A stretch of 7,178 bases of DNA from Acidobacteriaceae bacterium (GCA_025462805.1 JAOAPJ010000353.1:1-7178), one strand, 5' to 3'. Shown: positions 1 to 5,310, numbered from the stretch's first letter. Notes: a model not told the origin generated them from the sequence alone. Numbers and translations are program-made.

Positions 1-414
1 GCCATCGACTTCCCTCGTCTTGTCGACTACTCTCTTCGACCGCATTTTGGTCCCTCATCTTGCACATGATGAACGATGATGGTAGATAATCTCCGCCGGC
101 CCGCGGCGAACATGCACACCTGTGGCGCCTCACTTCGCCTCACCGATCTGGATGTTCGTTTCTGTGGCGCTCGGAAGATGGGGTACCACCAAGGTCTACG
201 CGATTAAGAGTGTTCTCTAAGTGGGCGCCAAGCTCGCTCATTCGGGCCGCGACTACGGTGACATGCCGCTGATACGCGGGCTTTCGATTCTCATCCTATG
301 GCGCCGGATAGGCCTGCCTACGGAAGGTCTCTTTGAGGATTGGTTGTGTCCGATGTGGATCTTTCGAGCACGCCTGAGATGAGAAGGCAAAGGCCGCAAG
401 CTGTCTCGAGCGTG
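1..414. other. Gene-free left edge, inside the presumed island
   Basis: I recognise no gene here. The longest tolerable reading is a GTG-started frame of 53 codons (221-382) without a visible ribosome binding site or recognisable motif. Small repeats are present: CGCCTCAC at 126-133 and 136-143 (10-base period), CTGTGGCGC at 120-128 and 162-170, and an inverted repeat TAGGC-ct-GCCTA at 309-320. None is long enough to identify an insertion sequence or an origin. The stretch could be eroded island DNA or the regulatory flank of a gene lying further left. Confidence 0.5.
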
Positions 415-434
415 TGTACCGTATGAGGTACAAT
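415..434 (+). promoter_or_regulatory. Palindromic operator overlapping a -10 box of the toxin-antitoxin operon
   Basis: A perfect 6-base inverted repeat TGTACC-gtatga-GGTACA occupies 415-432. A good -10 hexamer, TACAAT (429-434), overlaps its right arm. No convincing -35 box is seen 16-18 bases upstream. Transcription from this box would begin near 441. Toxin-antitoxin operons of the HigBA type are commonly autorepressed by the antitoxin binding a palindrome over the promoter, and this dyad is well placed for that. The binding itself is inferred. Confidence 0.5.
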
Positions 435-465
435 AGCCTAGGTGAAGGATTCCTCGAATTCACAG

Positions 466-828
466 ATGAAGCGTATTCCGGCAGTTTTCTTCCGCACTGC
501 GGCCGGAGGGGAGCCCGTCCGGGACTGGCTCAGGGCCCTGAAGCCTGTGGAGGACCGGAAACAGATCGGAGTGGACATCAAAACAGTCGAATTCGGCTGG
601 CCAATCGGGATGCCGGTCTGCAGACCTTTGGGTGACGGTCTGTACGAGGTCCGGTCAACGTTGAGCCAGAATAGGATTGCCCGCGTGGTGTTTTACATTG
701 ACGCGAAGGGTCGAATGGTTTTGCTCCACGGATTCATCAAGAAGGCACCAAAGACACCTCAGGCAGATCTGGAAATGGCTCGGAAAAACAAGGCGCTGCA
801 CGAGGGCGAACTCAGGAAAAGGAAGTAG
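466..828 (+). CDS. Type II toxin, phage Gp49-like / HigB (RelE/ParE superfamily)
   Basis: The 120-residue product resembles the phage-derived Gp49-like (DUF891, HigB-type) toxins. Members of the wider RelE superfamily are generally mRNA endoribonucleases acting at the ribosome. Visible family features are the N-terminal IPAVFFRTAAGGEPVRDWL, the central VEFGWPIGMPVCRPLGDGLY (about 41-60) followed by EVRSTL, the RIARVVFYID strand (70-79), and VLLHGFIKKAPKTP (85-98), which carries the basic residues typical of the active face. The frame is open from a GTG at 442, but I prefer ATG 466 because the family normally starts just before the IPA(V)F(F)RT block. Neither start has a well-spaced Shine-Dalgarno. 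The stop lies 2 bases before the antitoxin start, so the pair is an operon in toxin-first (higBA) order. Family is secure from motifs; activity is inferred. Confidence 0.85.
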   Translation: MKRIPAVFFRTAAGGEPVRDWLRALKPVEDRKQIGVDIKTVEFGWPIGMPVCRPLGDGLYEVRSTLSQNRIARVVFYIDAKGRMVLLHGFIKKAPKTPQADLEMARKNKALHEGELRKRK

Positions 829-830
829 TC

Positions 831-1286
831 ATGGCCAATTTAGCGACAGACAGACACAGTGGATCGACGTTCGATTCTTTTCTGGAGGAGGAAGGCCTGC
901 GGGATGAGGTCGAGAGCGCCGCCATCAAGAGGGTATTGGCCTGGCAGTTCGAGCAGGCCATGACTCAACAGAGCAAGACGAAGCGGGCGATGGCAGCGGA
1001 ACTCAAGACCAGCCGCTCCCAACTCGACCGGCTTCTCGACCCGAAGAACACGGCCGTTTCGCTCGAGACGCTCTCTCGCGCCGCACAGGTTTTAGGAAAA
1101 CGCCTCGTATTCGAGATTCGCGACCTACGGCCCGCTGCCAGGACGGCGGCGGCGCGCGCCGAAACTCGGGTCGCGGGTGCAACGATGGGTAAAAAGTCAG
1201 AGGTGGCGGGCAGAGTTCAGAAGGGCAGAGGTCGTGGGTTCAATAAGGGTGCAGTCAGGGGTGCCAGGGTTACCTCAGGGCGCTGA
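831..1286 (+). CDS. XRE-family antitoxin of the Gp49/HigB-like toxin, with unusual basic tail
   Basis: This 151-residue protein is the expected partner of the toxin ending 2 bases upstream. Such antitoxins bind and neutralise the toxin and repress their own operon. Residues about 30-98 form the recognisable domain: a helical lead-in (IKRVLAWQFEQAM), the helix-turn-helix around SKTKRAMAAELKTSRSQLDR (48-67), then SLETLSRAAQVLGKRLVFEI. A strong purine-rich ribosome binding site (AGGAAAAGGAAG) precedes ATG 831. The last about 52 residues (100-151) are a low-complexity Arg/Ala/Gly/Lys tail, whereas relatives usually end near the FEI strand. DNA coding for the tail contains GGCAGAGGTCG at 1224-1234, repeated at 1294-1304 just past the stop. 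The tail may come from stop loss or a junction in the island, or may add DNA or RNA affinity. Antitoxin identity is well supported by context. Confidence 0.82.
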   Translation: MANLATDRHSGSTFDSFLEEEGLRDEVESAAIKRVLAWQFEQAMTQQSKTKRAMAAELKTSRSQLDRLLDPKNTAVSLETLSRAAQVLGKRLVFEIRDLRPAARTAAARAETRVAGATMGKKSEVAGRVQKGRGRGFNKGAVRGARVTSGR

Positions 1287-1289
1287 CTG

Positions 1290-1744
1290 TCACGGCAGAG
1301 GTCGCAGGGCAGGATGGGCATAATGTTCGCCCGTGTAAGACAGCAACAGCCGCCAGGCACCTACGACGAGCGTGATCAGTTCCGCGGGAGGAGGGCAGCA
1401 CTGTACAGCCGCGCAACCAGTACACCGAGCTCCGAACCGAGGAGGGAGGAGGCAAACACCCGCGCCACTGCCGACGATGCTGTAAACACAATCAGGCTTG
1501 CGTCAATGAAGCCAATCACGATGAATCTGTCACTTATCGTCTGTACCGGTCCACTGTCAAGCTCCGCCTGGAATGGCGGGGCACTTGCTTCTTCAACGCC
1601 GTGAACGGTACCAGTACCCGAGCAGGGAATTCTGGACAAGACAACAAGCAGAAGAGGCGCTACAAACGTAACGTCCGGCGCAACTATTTTAGAGCAGTTG
1701 CTGCCACCTTCCCTCGGGTAGAGCAAACGAGAATGCCTCATCAT
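1290..1744 (-). pseudogene. Possible frameshifted small membrane protein, family unknown
   Basis: I do not recognise a family. On the minus strand a frame from ATG 1744 stays open to a stop at 1376-1378 and reads like a membrane protein: a hydrophobic segment FVAPLLLVVLSRIPC near the N-terminus, a polar stretch, then RFIVIGFIDASLIVFTAS and LGVLVARLYSAALLP. Immediately after the stop, a second frame continues with another hydrophobic helix, LITLVVGAWRLLLSYTG, ending in a stop at 1290-1292, only 3 bases from the end of the convergent antitoxin gene. Moving one base near 1380-1415, beside a C/T-rich run, joins the two into about 150 codons. This could be a decayed gene, a sequencing error, or coincidence in non-coding DNA. 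The ATG has a GGGA run almost touching it, so the start is unsure. Confidence 0.3.
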
Positions 1745-1857
1745 TCCCGCATGGAATAAGGTTCTCCCTAAATTTCATTGGACGTAAGCGCAGAGAGCAA
1801 ACATCATCTCATTGCGATTACGTGTTCGTGTTGATGCTCAGGGCCGCAGGAGTTCTT

Positions 1858-2118
1858 ATGGGGGCGGAAGAAAACGAAAGGAAGCAACCTGAGCGGGCAA
1901 TCTTGCACTCGGTTGCATTGGAACGTCATTACTCAGTACCGGAAATCGCTGAGCTCTGGTCTATGAGCGAAAAATCTGTTCGACGATTGTTTGCTGGAGA
2001 GGGTGGTGTCTTGGAGTGGGGAACTCCTGAGACTCTGAGGAAGCGTGGTTATCGTAACCTACGCATTCCGGAGAGCGTTCTTATTCGAGTACACCAGCGT
2101 CGGCAAAGAGCCAGTTGA
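1858..2118 (+). CDS. Small helix-turn-helix DNA-binding protein, excisionase-like
   Basis: The 86-residue product carries a MerR/excisionase-type winged helix-turn-helix. HYSVPEIAELWSMSEKSVRR (24-43) is the helix pair, followed by a wing region and the closing element YRNLRIPESVL (65-75), which resembles the end of AlpA/Xis-like domains. I chose ATG 1858 because AGGAG sits at 1848-1852 with a 5-base gap; GTG 1822 and ATG 1834 in the same frame lack such a site. Its last 60 bases overlap, in the opposite direction, the 3' end of the integrase gene. Such small HTH proteins beside integrases often serve as recombination directionality factors or island regulators. That role is inferred from position and fold, and a plain transcriptional regulator is equally possible. 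Confidence 0.7.
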   Translation: MGAEENERKQPERAILHSVALERHYSVPEIAELWSMSEKSVRRLFAGEGGVLEWGTPETLRKRGYRNLRIPESVLIRVHQRRQRAS

Positions 2119-3303
2119 ACGACGAGATCGTAGCGGCCTCTTTGATTTCTTCTCAGGTTCGATGAGCTGCCACGCATTCCGAACACTTGCTGCAAGCTGT
2201 TCCTGACGTGCTTTGACCCACGGGGCATAATGCTTCTCAGTAATCTTCACGCTCTTGTGCCCAAGCAGGATGGAAACCTGGTCGATGGGCACGCCGGCCA
2301 ATAACATTTCCACGGCAAACGTATCGCGGAACATATGCGGAAAGCAGCGCTTCCGGGTTCCGTCTGGCTTTTCCAAGCCGGCGGTCTCAAACAGTCTTCG
2401 ATACGACCGCTGCCAATCCGCCACGGCGGATTTCGGCTCTCCATTGCCGCTCCAGAAGAAGTAGCGAGGATTCGGCTTCGGACCGGGCGGTACAGAACGC
2501 AACCCCTCGGCCACTTCCGGAGGCAGCGGGACGTAAACCGGCGTACCTGTCTTGGCTTGATAGAGCAGCAGGTTATCTCCGATGAGCCGCGTCTTTTCGA
2601 GCGTCACGGCGTCACGGATGCGCAGACCGCTCCAGCGCATCAACAACGTTAGGACTCGGAGCCTAATGCGAATGTGCTCTACGTCGATCCCGCCGCCACG
2701 AGGATCACCATAGATGTACGTTGCATCGAGGATCCGTCCAAATTCGTCAGGCGGAAAATAGTCGGTCGGAGTCTGCTGAACGATGATCCGCTTGAGATTG
2801 AGGGTCGGGCTTGTGGTAAGCCACCCAGCGCGTATACAGAACCAGAAGAAACCCGTAAGGCGCTCCTGTTTCTTCTTCTTGGCTAATCCGCCATCCTTCC
2901 ACGTCGAACGGAATGCTTGGACGGCGCGAAGATCCAGCTCGCGCAGTAGGGTGTAACCCTCGCTTTTCGTCCACGTCAGGAACTGTTTCTGGAAGATGAT
3001 GTTCAGCTTGTAGAGGGTGGCTTCGCTGAGGTCTCGGGCCTTGGCGTCGGCCAGATATTCATCAACAGCCTGTTGGACGGTGACTGCTTGCTCCTTGCTC
3101 TGAGGAGCTGCCTTTGGATCCTCGGCGGATTCGATGTGCTGCGCCAGTCCCTGTGCTCGCTCCCAACTGGCAGTGCGAAGACTGCGGCGAATGTAGCTGC
3201 CGCTCACCGTCCCCTCGACCCACATCGGGCAAGAACAGCGTTTCCAATAGCGGTTATCTGCCTTTGAACAGCGCTTCAAGTGGCGGCGATACAGCGTCAG
3301 CAT
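2059..3303 (-). CDS. Tyrosine recombinase (site-specific integrase) of the ssrA-inserted island
   Basis: This 414-residue phage-type integrase cuts and rejoins DNA at attachment sites through a phosphotyrosine intermediate. The N-terminus has a His/Cys cluster (H8, C12, C23, C25 in LYRRHLKRC and KRCSCPMW). A SAM-like core-binding domain covers about 75-165 and the catalytic domain about 185-375. All catalytic residues are visible: R228 in SGLRIRDA, K251 in AKTGTP, H323 and R326 in HMFRDTF, H349 in LLGHKS, and nucleophile Y359 in HYAPW. An in-frame ATG at 3336 would add 11 residues, but I prefer 3303 (MLTLYRRH) since relatives start close to this motif. No Shine-Dalgarno is evident at either. 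Its 5' end faces the ssrA 3' end only 76 bases away, as expected for an island integrated there. The 3' end overlaps the convergent HTH gene by 60 bases. The gene appears intact and potentially active. Confidence 0.92.
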   Translation of the reverse strand: MLTLYRRHLKRCSKADNRYWKRCSCPMWVEGTVSGSYIRRSLRTASWERAQGLAQHIESAEDPKAAPQSKEQAVTVQQAVDEYLADAKARDLSEATLYKLNIIFQKQFLTWTKSEGYTLLRELDLRAVQAFRSTWKDGGLAKKKKQERLTGFFWFCIRAGWLTTSPTLNLKRIIVQQTPTDYFPPDEFGRILDATYIYGDPRGGGIDVEHIRIRLRVLTLLMRWSGLRIRDAVTLEKTRLIGDNLLLYQAKTGTPVYVPLPPEVAEGLRSVPPGPKPNPRYFFWSGNGEPKSAVADWQRSYRRLFETAGLEKPDGTRKRCFPHMFRDTFAVEMLLAGVPIDQVSILLGHKSVKITEKHYAPWVKARQEQLAASVRNAWQLIEPEKKSKRPLRSRRSTGSLPTLVYSNKNALRNA

Positions 3304-3311
3304 GATGGAGC

Positions 3312-3330
3312 TATCGTACGCGTATCGTAC
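3312..3330. repeat. Tandem TATCGTAC direct repeat at the integrase start
   Basis: TATCGTAC occurs at 3312-3319 and again at 3323-3330, an 11-base period that puts both copies on the same helix face. The repeats lie just upstream of the preferred integrase start (3303). They could be an operator for the HTH protein or another island regulator, or an integrase/excisionase arm site. The function is inferred. Confidence 0.4.
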
Positions 3331-3332
3331 AT

Positions 3333-3351
3333 ACAAAATTGCTAAATTTGT
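3333..3351. repeat. AT-rich imperfect inverted repeat between ssrA and integrase
   Basis: ACAAAATT (3333-3340) and AAATTTGT (3344-3351) form an 8-base dyad with one mismatch around a 3-base centre. It lies in the AT-rich 76-base gap between the ssrA 3' end and the integrase start. Candidate roles are an integrase arm-type site, part of the integrase promoter, or a weak ssrA terminator. None can be chosen from sequence alone. Confidence 0.3.
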
Positions 3352-3379
3352 AAACTATTGAATACAAGGTACTTAGGCT

Positions 3380-3406
3380 TGGTGGAGGCGGCGGGAGTCG
3401 AACCCG
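3380..3406. other. Attachment site (island end) in the 3' end of ssrA
   Basis: The last bases of the tmRNA gene (T-arm, acceptor 3' strand and encoded CCA) are the standard target of integrases that use ssrA. The abutting integrase gene places one hybrid attachment site here. The tmRNA 3' end is complete, so insertion kept it functional. I found no second copy of this sequence elsewhere in the window, so the exact crossover length cannot be set and the other end must lie to the left of position 1. Confidence 0.6.
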
Positions 3407-3733
3407 CGTCCGAAATCGCTGTCAGCCGAGAGACTCCATGCGTAGTCGCGTTCCGAAGGTTTCGCAACGTGCGCTCAGAACGGACAAGATACGCACGCCA
3501 CTAGTCCGATGATCTCGTCTCGACGATACGGACCGAATCGTCGAAACCAGCCTGCTGTGTGACGTCCTGACCTTGGCCCGCAGACAAAGCCTCGGAGGAC
3601 GGCTACTTAGTTAATTAAGCAGCAAGTGCAAGATTGTTATTGGCAATCATTGTTTTTGTGAGCGATTACGGGTGTCCACACCCCGGCATGCCTCTCGTTC
3701 TGCAATCGATCCCGTCGAAACCGTGACGCCCCC
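3380..3733 (-). ncRNA. ssrA: tmRNA (transfer-messenger RNA)
   Basis: tmRNA rescues stalled ribosomes: alanylated on its tRNA-like domain, it enters the A site with SmpB and supplies a short reading frame that tags the stalled peptide for proteolysis. The 5' end (GGGGGCG, 3733-3727) pairs over 7 bases, with one G-U, with CGCCUCC before the discriminator A and an encoded CCA (3380-3382). The 5' block continues with GGUUUCGACGGG, typical of tmRNAs. The T-arm GCGGG-UUCGACU-CCCGC lies at 3390-3406. The tag frame spans 3644-3615 and reads ANNNLALAA followed by UAA, with resume codon GCC; a proteolysis tag ending LAA/AA is normal. The length of 354 bases fits a one-piece tmRNA. The ends are set by acceptor-stem pairing. 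The gene also serves as the island insertion target. Confidence 0.96.
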
Positions 3734-3775
3734 ATACCCTCAGGGATCCCCGACCTCACGATCGTGGCTCTTCCT

Positions 3776-3781
3776 AGTATA
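3776..3781 (-). promoter_or_regulatory. Candidate -10 box of ssrA
   Basis: Read on the minus strand, TATACT (one mismatch to TATAAT) lies 42 bases before the mature tmRNA 5' end. It would give a precursor with a leader of about 35 bases, removed by RNase P. No matching -35 hexamer is visible at the usual distance, so this is a tentative call. Confidence 0.35.
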
Positions 3782-3829
3782 ACTTGGCGGCGTCACTCGC
3801 GCTCTTCGCTCCCCGCAAACACGATGGCT

Positions 3830-3879
3830 CAGCAGCACGGCAGTCCCGGCGGGACGCGGCTGCTGTTTTGGCCAGCAGC
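3830..3879. repeat. Three-segment repeat allowing alternative hairpins
   Basis: CAGCAGC (3830-3836), GCTGCTG (3859-3865) and CAGCAGC (3873-3879) mean the middle segment can pair perfectly with either flank. Within the first loop, GTCCC-ggc-GGGAC (3843-3855) forms a further hairpin. If transcribed, the two folds would be mutually exclusive, as in attenuators. No transcript across it can be shown. Confidence 0.45.
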
Positions 3880-3928
3880 GCCTCTACGGCAGGAGTTACC
3901 CTTGTCGCCGCCACGTAGCGGGACGCGG
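3849..3928. repeat. 11-base direct repeat GCGGGACGCGG
   Basis: GCGGGACGCGG occurs at 3849-3859 and again at 3918-3928 in the same orientation, 69 bases apart. The first copy overlaps the alternative-hairpin element. In GC-rich DNA a pair of this size can arise by chance, so only the repeat itself is claimed. Confidence 0.5.
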
Positions 3929-3943
3929 TGGTCGTAAAGTGCT

Positions 3944-3966
3944 TTCGTCGTGCCCAGCACGACGAA
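3944..3966. repeat. Perfect 10-base inverted repeat
   Basis: TTCGTCGTGC (3944-3953) and GCACGACGAA (3957-3966) are perfect reverse complements around the 3-base centre CCA. No run of T follows on either strand, so it is not an obvious intrinsic terminator. Its size and symmetry suit an operator for a dimeric regulator or a stable RNA hairpin. It lies about 160 bases before the presumed ssrA promoter and about 200 bases before the SnoaL-like gene. Confidence 0.6.
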
Positions 3967-4125
3967 TCGGGGCGTACACGGCGATAGACGCCCGCGCATG
4001 CTCGTTCGACCGTGAGCACGCCAGTATCTTGGTGGCACCATTTGCCGAATTCTCGCCTACAAAGGGCGGCCTTTGGCAGTTGGCAGGCGATCGCCCGCCT
4101 TCTGAATTGCTCTGGGCGCAAAGGA

Positions 4126-4153
4126 GTGACGATCCACATCCATCGGGTATACA
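4126..4153 (+). promoter_or_regulatory. Weak candidate promoter of the SnoaL-like gene
   Basis: GTGACG (4126-4131, four matches to TTGACA), a 16-base spacer and TATACA (4148-4153, four matches to TATAAT) would start transcription near 4160, almost at ATG 4164. That fits the absence of a Shine-Dalgarno there and would make the mRNA nearly leaderless. The match is modest. Confidence 0.28.
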
Positions 4154-4163
4154 TTGCCGTGCT

Positions 4164-4571
4164 ATGAGCGCAGCCCAGCAATCCGCGCAGTCAATGCAGC
4201 AAGCCATGGCGACGACCAACGATCTCTTTAATCGGGAAGTCTTTGGCAAGCGAAACTTCGCGGTTCTCGACCAGCTCTATACCCGCGACGCCCGCATCCT
4301 TCCGCCCGGAGCCGAGATGATCTCCGGCAGGGAGGCGATCAAGAAGTTCTGGACCGATCTGATCCAGTCCGCGAACGCCACCTCTGCGCCTCTGACCAGC
4401 ATCGAGGTGATGCCCGCCGGCGACGGCGCCGTGGAGATTGGTAGGGCGACACTCACGCTCGCACCCCCAGGGCAGGCGCAGACCCAGATCGAGGTCAAAT
4501 ATGTCGTCTACTGGCGGCAGGAGGACGGCCTCTGGAAGTGGCACGTCGACATCTGGAACCCGAACTCCTGA
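4164..4571 (+). CDS. SnoaL-like / DUF4440 small protein (NTF2-like fold)
   Basis: The 135-residue product looks like an NTF2-like cone-barrel protein of the SnoaL/DUF4440 (SgcJ-EcaC-like) group. These are soluble cytoplasmic proteins, mostly of unknown function, some being small-molecule isomerases, hydrolases or binding proteins. Visible hallmarks are the N-terminal helix ending NDLFNREVFGKRNF (19-32), LYTRDARILPPGAEMISGRE (38-57) with the following AIKKFW, the central strands EIGRATLTL, and the closing VKYVVYWRQEDGLWKWHVDI (111-130). The absence of a signal peptide fits a cytosolic protein. I start it at ATG 4164; the frame stays open upstream to 3939 but that part reads as non-coding. No Shine-Dalgarno precedes the start. 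The gene converges on the CYCXC-like gene with 18 bases between stops. The substrate cannot be inferred. Confidence 0.82.
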   Translation: MSAAQQSAQSMQQAMATTNDLFNREVFGKRNFAVLDQLYTRDARILPPGAEMISGREAIKKFWTDLIQSANATSAPLTSIEVMPAGDGAVEIGRATLTLAPPGQAQTQIEVKYVVYWRQEDGLWKWHVDIWNPNS

Positions 4572-4589
4572 GGCGCTAGTCGCTTCCAG

Positions 4590-5030
4590 CTACATCGCCG
4601 CGTTCAGGTCGATTGTCTGGTACTCATGCGCCGCAATCCCGGCTCGGATCTGTGCCGGTGTCTTGCCCAGCTTGCTCATCCGATAGGCGTAAACGCCTTC
4701 CTGGGCGCAGGTGCTGCACTCTCCACCATGCGGGCCAGAGAAGCAGCTGAGCAGGCTGCTGTGACCCAGCGCCCGGTCACACCGGCAATTGCAGGGAAGC
4801 TGGTAAAGGACCCGAGGCACGCGCGCGGCGATCGCATACACCTTCACCTGCCAAGGCAGCGAGAGACCAGCCTGCTGCAGCTGCTGCGCGGTCAGCACCG
4901 CGGGCAACGCATCCCCTGCAGCCGGCGGCTGCGCATGATAGGCAGGCACATCATCCGAGGGCACGGCCCACTGGGCGGAGGCGCCCAAGGTAAGCAGCGC
5001 GATGCAGAGGGTAAGCAGGGCAGACCGCAT
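4590..5030 (-). CDS. Secreted cysteine-rich protein, CYCXC (PCYCGC-motif)-like
   Basis: The 146-residue product begins with a clear Sec signal peptide: MRS, a hydrophobic core (ALLTLCIALLTLGASA) and a likely cleavage after A19 (ASA-Q). The mature protein has a proline-rich linker, a VLTAQQLQQAG helix, then a cysteine cluster: C80, C82 and C84 in QLPCNCRC, C96, H101, C105 and C108 in HGGECSTC, followed by GKTPAQIRAGI. This spacing resembles the CYCXC/PCYCGC family of exported proteins of unknown function, whose cysteines suggest metal or heme binding or redox activity. Here the hallmark PCYCGC reads PCNCRC. I chose ATG 5030 because the signal peptide begins there; the open frame reaches back to 5108 without sense. 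No Shine-Dalgarno precedes it. The gene lies after the terminator at 5081-5119, so it is probably transcribed on its own. Confidence 0.78.
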   Translation of the reverse strand: MRSALLTLCIALLTLGASAQWAVPSDDVPAYHAQPPAAGDALPAVLTAQQLQQAGLSLPWQVKVYAIAARVPRVLYQLPCNCRCDRALGHSSLLSCFSGPHGGECSTCAQEGVYAYRMSKLGKTPAQIRAGIAAHEYQTIDLNAAM

Positions 5031-5080
5031 ACAGGAGAGTGTAAAGTCAGAGCCCTTCGAAGGCGAAATCCGGCAAAAGA

Positions 5081-5119
5081 CAAAAAAGACGGCACGAACA
5101 TCTTGCAATGCCCGTGCCG
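5081..5119 (-). terminator. Rho-independent terminator downstream of the HD-GYP fusion gene
   Basis: On the minus strand CGGCACG (5119-5113) pairs perfectly with CGTGCCG (5096-5090). The stem extends inward by two G-U and three Watson-Crick pairs to a 6-base loop, about 12 pairs in all. It is followed at once by TCTTTTTTG and a further T-rich run. It lies about 250 bases beyond the stop of the HD-GYP fusion gene and 50 bases before the CYCXC-like gene start, so it should end transcripts coming from the right. Confidence 0.75.
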
Positions 5120-5142
5120 GGAGGCCAGTGACGCAACTTGTG

Positions 5143-5310
5143 AAAAAACTCTCCGCGGGAGGCTCTCACCTCAACCGCTCTACCAACAATAGACGCAGTC
5201 CGCGTCCGAATGTTGCTCCGATCGGTGATTTTCTCGAAAATCGCCGCGCTCCAAAGCGGAGCCTGCAACAATTCAGGTGCAACGGACGCCTCTGCTCAAC
5301 TAATAATTAG
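5143..5310. other. Structured intergenic stretch, candidate small RNA or long 3' UTR
   Basis: No protein gene is seen between the CYCXC-like start and the HD-GYP stop. The stretch holds several hairpins: GCTCC-aaagc-GGAGC (5248-5262), a 9-pair stem around CTCG (5224-5245), GACGC-agtcc-GCGTC (5192-5206), and CTCC-gcg-GGAG (5151-5161), which on the minus strand runs into six T (5148-5143). GTTG/CTCCG (5212-5220) can also pair with CGGAG/CAAC (5257-5269), enclosing the 9-pair stem. Upstream on the minus strand is a perfect TTGACA (5335-5330) with TAATTA 20 bases on, longer than ideal. It may be a minus-strand small RNA or simply a folded 3' UTR. Confidence 0.35.

Larger units (their letters stand above)
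3734..4163. other. Gene-free, repeat-rich intergenic stretch upstream of ssrA
   Basis: No credible gene is seen. Frames that stay open here give Cys/Arg/His/Trp-rich products without recognisable motifs, and an extension of the downstream SnoaL-like gene into this stretch also looks non-coding. It holds the presumed ssrA promoter at its left end, several inverted and direct repeats (listed separately), a 10-base palindrome GGCGATCGCC at 4086-4095, and the likely promoter of the SnoaL-like gene at its right end. Confidence 0.6.

Noticed and set aside
221..382. GTG-started frame of 53 codons near the left edge
   Set aside because: No ribosome binding site, no motif, and composition unlike the neighbouring genes; kept only as a remark.
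3939..4163. N-terminal extension of the SnoaL-like gene
   Set aside because: The frame is open, but the added residues have no family similarity and the normal family start is at 4164.
3774..4249. Minus-strand open frames in the ssrA upstream region
   Set aside because: The translations are rich in Cys, Arg, His and Trp, show no motif, and overlap the presumed ssrA promoter; they look like chance frames in GC-rich DNA.
4572..4589. Bidirectional terminator between the convergent SnoaL-like and CYCXC-like genes
   Set aside because: The 18-base gap has no convincing stem and no T-run on either strand.
4590..5108. Longer start at 5108 for the secreted cysteine-rich protein
   Set aside because: It would place 26 residues before a clear signal peptide and run through the terminator hairpin region.
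5165..5195. tRNA-like fragment on the minus strand (TTGGTAGAGCGGTTGAGG)
   Set aside because: It resembles the D-arm of a tRNA, but no acceptor stem, anticodon arm or T-arm with correct spacing follows, so it is not a tRNA gene.
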